This document shows positions 7,643-9,665 of a stretch of 9,665 nt of DNA, in pieces. The stretch spans positions 1-9,665 of the forward strand of contig UQZE01000077.1 of assembly GCA_900545325.1 (NCBI GenBank). The letters are read 5' to 3'. Made by a program: the position numbers and the translations under genes. Position 1 is the first letter of the stretch; each line of letters opens with the position of its first letter. The notes beneath the pieces were generated by a model that searched no databases, was not told the DNA's origin, and worked only from the letters and a program-made list of their open reading frames with translations. Source of the DNA: an uncultured Eubacteriales bacterium (lineage in GTDB: Bacteria; Bacillota; Clostridia; Christensenellales; Borkfalkiaceae).

Positions 7643-7665
7643 TTGCTTCCCTTAGACATTATACT
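7636..7665 (+). promoter_or_regulatory. Promoter of the export-patatin-MBL operon
   Basis: A perfect TTGACA (7636-7641), an 18-nt spacer and TATACT (7660-7665, five of six consensus bases). Transcription would start near 7672, about 33 nt before the TTG start at 7705. The -35 covers the first possible ATG of the minus-strand TtcA-type gene. Confidence 0.7.
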
Positions 7666-7686
7666 GTTATTATCGAAAAAAAGCAA
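7658..7686 (-). promoter_or_regulatory. Promoter for the TtcA-type gene
   Basis: Read on the minus strand: TTGCTT (7686-7681), a 17-nt spacer, then a perfect TATAAT (7663-7658). The start of transcription would fall near 7651, giving only about 9 nt of leader to the ATG at 7642 but about 33 nt to the ATG at 7618. The -10 overlaps that of the promoter facing the other way. Confidence 0.6.
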
Positions 7687-7704
7687 ATCTATCGGGAGAA
7701 TATT

Positions 7705-8337
7705 TTGGACGCATTCATCGACAGCGTAAACGACCTCATCGGAAACCCCGCGCTCACCGCCATGCTGGTGGCGCTCGTGCCTTTGATAGAGCTCAAGGGC
7801 GCCATTTTATTCGCGCGCGCCAGCGGGCTGGGATTTCTGGCCGCGCTCGGCGCATCCTACCTCGGTTCCACCGTCGTGGCGGTGCCTATTTTCTTTCTGC
7901 TCAGGCCGATTTTGAACCTGCTCAAAAAAGTCAAGTGGTTCAACCGCTTTGCCTGCAAGGTGGAGGAGTATTTCAGAAAAAAGGCGGAGGAAGTGAAAAA
8001 CCGCAAGGGAAAACTGAGCGAATCGGGCATAAAACAGCTGGGCGTGTTCATATTCATCGCCATTCCCCTGCCTATGACGGGCGTTTGGACAGGCACCGCC
8101 ATCGCGGTGTTTCTCGGTCTGAAATTCAAAGAAATCATACTGCCCGTGCTGGGCGGCAACCTGGTGGCGGGGCTGATCATTTCCCTGCTGGCGGAATTGT
8201 TCCTGCCCTATGTGGATATCATATTATACGTGCTGTTCGCGCTCGTCGTCGTAATGCTGATCGTGTTCATCGTGAAGATCGCGCTTACCAAGCCGAAAGA
8301 GGAAAACAAGGAACAAGACGAGGATAAAAAGGAATAA
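7705..8337 (+). CDS. Small multidrug-export family membrane protein (PF06695/COG2426)
   Basis: 210 residues from a TTG start, chosen because GGGAG (7694-7698) lies 6 nt upstream and the predicted promoter lies just before it. An in-frame TTG at 7636 is part of the -35 element and would lie upstream of the predicted transcript start. Hydrophobic segments sit at about 14-36, 42-66, 112-138, 146-167 and 172-194. Family-typical motifs are P-L-I-E-L-K-G-A-I (26-34), near the first helix, and I-P-L-P-M-T-G-V-W-T-G (120-130) with the G-G-N...A-G-L-I segment after it. A charged stretch rich in K and E (about 74-106) divides the two halves, and the tail is highly charged. The family name 'small multidrug export' is historical; the transported substrate is unproven, and the duplicated half-motifs resemble DedA/VTT-like membrane proteins. 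First gene of a three-gene operon. Confidence 0.8.
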   Translation: MDAFIDSVNDLIGNPALTAMLVALVPLIELKGAILFARASGLGFLAALGASYLGSTVVAVPIFFLLRPILNLLKKVKWFNRFACKVEEYFRKKAEEVKNRKGKLSESGIKQLGVFIFIAIPLPMTGVWTGTAIAVFLGLKFKEIILPVLGGNLVAGLIISLLAELFLPYVDIILYVLFALVVVMLIVFIVKIALTKPKEENKEQDEDKKE

Positions 8338-8343
8338 GATAAA

Positions 8344-9177
8344 ATGTTTAAATTTTTCAGAAGGGAAAAACCGAAGGTCGGACTCGGCATAGCGCTGGGC
8401 AGCGGCGGCGCCAAGGGTATGGCGCACATCGGCGCGCTCAAGGCCTTTGAGGAAAACGGCATAGAGTTCGATTATATCGCGGGGGCGAGCATAGGCAGCA
8501 TCGTGGGCGCGTTTTACGCGCAAGGATATACGGCGGACGAAATCCTGCATCTTCTGGAAACGGTGAACTTCAAAGAGATCACCAACAAGATCATGATAAA
8601 AATGGACACCGTGGGGCTGGAGGACGTAATCAACCGCTATATCGGCGATCTGACGTTCGACGAATTGAAAAAGCCCTTCGCCGCCGCGGTTACAGCGGCG
8701 CAGACGGGCGAGGAAATAGATGTGAAGGAGGGCAGCGTGGCGCGCGCCCTGTGCGCGTCCAGCTCCTATCCGCCCTTCTTCAAGCCCGTGGAAATCGACG
8801 GAAAGGTGTGCATAGACGGCGCCTTTTCCAACGCGGTGCCCGCCGACCTCGTGCGGCAGATGGGCGCGGACTTCGTCGTGGGCATAGATCTTTCTGCGTT
8901 CAAAAGGGAAAAGAGGAGTTTTATCGGCGAGTTTTTCTCGAAAATGCCCTTCGAATACGGCAATACTTCGGAAAAGGGCTACCGCTTTTCGGACGTTATG
9001 TTAAAACCCCCGCTCGGGGAATTCAGCGCGGCGAGCTTTTTCGGCCTGCACGAGATGTACGAGATAGGCTACGAAACCGCCCTGCGCGAAATGGAGGACA
9101 TCAAGGCCAAAATAGAGGCGTTGAAAGATAAAAACAAGAGGAAAGAAAAAGTTTATGGCGAGGAAAAAAAGAAGTAA
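8344..9177 (+). CDS. Patatin-like phospholipase (RssA/YlbK type)
   Basis: 277 residues. The glycine-rich oxyanion motif G-S-G-G-A-K-G is at 19-25, the nucleophile elbow G-A-S-I-G at 47-51 (Ser49), and the second catalytic residue in D-G-A at 158-160 (Asp158). That makes a complete Ser-Asp dyad, so an active lipid acyl hydrolase is expected. There is no signal peptide or membrane segment; the N-terminus is basic, and the C-terminus (about 250-277) is a charged, probably helical, Lys-rich tail that could touch anionic membranes. Substrate and head group cannot be read from the sequence. The gene starts 6 nt after the export-family stop, with AAGGA (8329-8333) inside that gene as ribosome binding site, and its end overlaps the next gene. 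The family call is firm. A role in membrane lipid turnover is inference. Confidence 0.92.
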   Translation: MFKFFRREKPKVGLGIALGSGGAKGMAHIGALKAFEENGIEFDYIAGASIGSIVGAFYAQGYTADEILHLLETVNFKEITNKIMIKMDTVGLEDVINRYIGDLTFDELKKPFAAAVTAAQTGEEIDVKEGSVARALCASSSYPPFFKPVEIDGKVCIDGAFSNAVPADLVRQMGADFVVGIDLSAFKREKRSFIGEFFSKMPFEYGNTSEKGYRFSDVMLKPPLGEFSAASFFGLHEMYEIGYETALREMEDIKAKIEALKDKNKRKEKVYGEEKKK

Positions 9178-9665
9178 GGTGAAGATCAGCCTGGAAACGG
9201 TGCTCGTACTGCTCGTTCTGGCGCTGATCGCGGCTATCGTCTGCTATTTCGCCGTGCCGTCCTTTAAAAAGACGGTGGACGAGTATCTGCAGTCGGTGTT
9301 CAACAAGGACGATCACGGCACCAACGCCGCAAAGGGCGAAAGCGAGCTGCGCGTCCATTATCTCGACGTCGGACAGGGGGATTCCGTTTTAATAGAATTT
9401 CCCGACGACACCAACATGCTTATCGATTCGGGCGACAGAAATAACGATACGGCGGAATATATCGTCGATTATCTGAGCGGGCTCGACATCGAAGTGCTCG
9501 ACTACCTCATGCTCACGCATACCGATTCCGATCACGTGGGAAACATGGTGCAGGTGCTCGAAGCGTTCGAGGTGGAAAAGGCCTACGTTCCGTACATAGA
9601 AGAGGGCGTGATCACGACGAAAGTATACGCGAATTTCCTCGCGGCCCTCGGAAAGATCGGAAGAG
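9155..9665 (+). CDS. ComEC-C-terminal-like metallo-beta-lactamase, membrane-anchored, 3'-truncated
   Basis: 170 residues are visible before the window ends. A very basic N-terminus (M-A-R-K-K-R-S-K) and one membrane helix (about 15-35) suggest an extracytoplasmic domain held by a signal anchor. After a hydrophilic linker the metallo-beta-lactamase fold begins at about 65, with D-V-G-Q-G-D-S (71-77), L-I-D-S-G-D (89-94) and the metal-binding motif H122-T-D124-S-D126-H127. This D-V-G-Q-G-D-S pattern is that of the hydrolase domain at the end of the DNA-uptake protein ComEC and its stand-alone relatives. The multi-helix ComEC channel is absent at the N-terminus, so this is a stand-alone hydrolase, perhaps a nuclease or phosphodiesterase. 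The ATG overlaps the patatin gene by 23 nt, indicating translational coupling. The last four residues are encoded by adapter-like sequence and should not be trusted. Confidence 0.85.
   Translation, partial: MARKKRSKVKISLETVLVLLVLALIAAIVCYFAVPSFKKTVDEYLQSVFNKDDHGTNAAKGESELRVHYLDVGQGDSVLIEFPDDTNMLIDSGDRNNDTAEYIVDYLSGLDIEVLDYLMLTHTDSDHVGNMVQVLEAFEVEKAYVPYIEEGVITTKVYANFLAALGKIGR
9654..9665. other. Possible sequencing-adapter remnant at the right end
   Basis: AGATCGGAAGAG is identical to the first 12 bases of the widely used Illumina TruSeq-type adapter and reaches exactly to the last base of the window. It continues the open reading frame (K-I-G-R), so a genuine genomic origin is not excluded. 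Confidence 0.55.

Noticed and set aside
8682..8700. Inverted repeat CGCCGC / GCGGCG inside the patatin gene
   Set aside because: It encodes an alanine-rich stretch in GC-rich DNA and lacks a T run; chance pairing is enough.
9164..9170. Run of seven A in the patatin/metallo-beta-lactamase overlap as a possible slippage site making a fusion
   Set aside because: The downstream frame is +1, not the -1 typical of A-AAA-AAG slippage, and the second gene has its own start and membrane anchor. Ordinary coupling explains it.

Overview
The window holds seven protein-coding genes on a moderately GC-rich sequence (roughly mid-50s % GC by eye, standard code). They are tightly packed, with no rRNA, tRNA, CRISPR array or transposase visible. 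The gene content suggests an uncultured gut-type member of the Bacillota (Clostridia). The pointers are a BspA-like leucine-rich-repeat lipoprotein with a C-terminal Listeria-Bacteroides-type repeat, a BatA/vWA membrane gene pair, a clostridial-style TtcA-family PP-loop protein and a COG2426/PF06695 small membrane protein. The assignment to Clostridia is an inference with moderate confidence; a finer one would be guesswork.

Left block, + strand (3-6837). A 5'-truncated BatA-like membrane protein with a decayed metal-binding vWA remnant is followed 11 nt later by a large membrane-anchored protein. This second protein has two vWA domains, both with intact MIDAS residues; the second vWA is inserted inside a glutamine-amidotransferase-like fold. 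After 53 nt comes a secreted lipoprotein carrying about 26 LRR_5 repeats of almost exactly 23 residues, with two matching 44-residue long units. The three genes have no internal terminator and look like one transcription unit. By family precedent the vWA pair probably belongs to a MoxR-DUF58-BatA type envelope system whose ATPase lies upstream of the window. The link of the LRR lipoprotein to that system is inference from position only. Its start is odd: a perfect Shine-Dalgarno sits 33 nt upstream, with a stem-loop between the two.

Middle block. A near-perfect 12-bp GC-rich stem works as a bidirectional terminator between the LRR gene and a convergent, minus-strand TtcA-family gene (tRNA 2-thiocytidine synthesis). 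The TtcA-type gene is divergent from the next operon. The short intergenic region carries two promoters facing opposite ways whose -10 hexamers overlap on the same eight base pairs.

Right block, + strand (7636-9665). A consensus-like promoter (TTGACA, 18 nt, TATACT) leads into a small multidrug-export-family membrane protein with a TTG start, then a patatin-like phospholipase, then a membrane-anchored ComEC-C-terminal-like metallo-beta-lactamase whose start overlaps the patatin gene by 23 nt. The last gene runs off the right edge.

The final 12 bases of the window are identical to the beginning of the common Illumina adapter, so the extreme right end may be an assembly artefact rather than genome.
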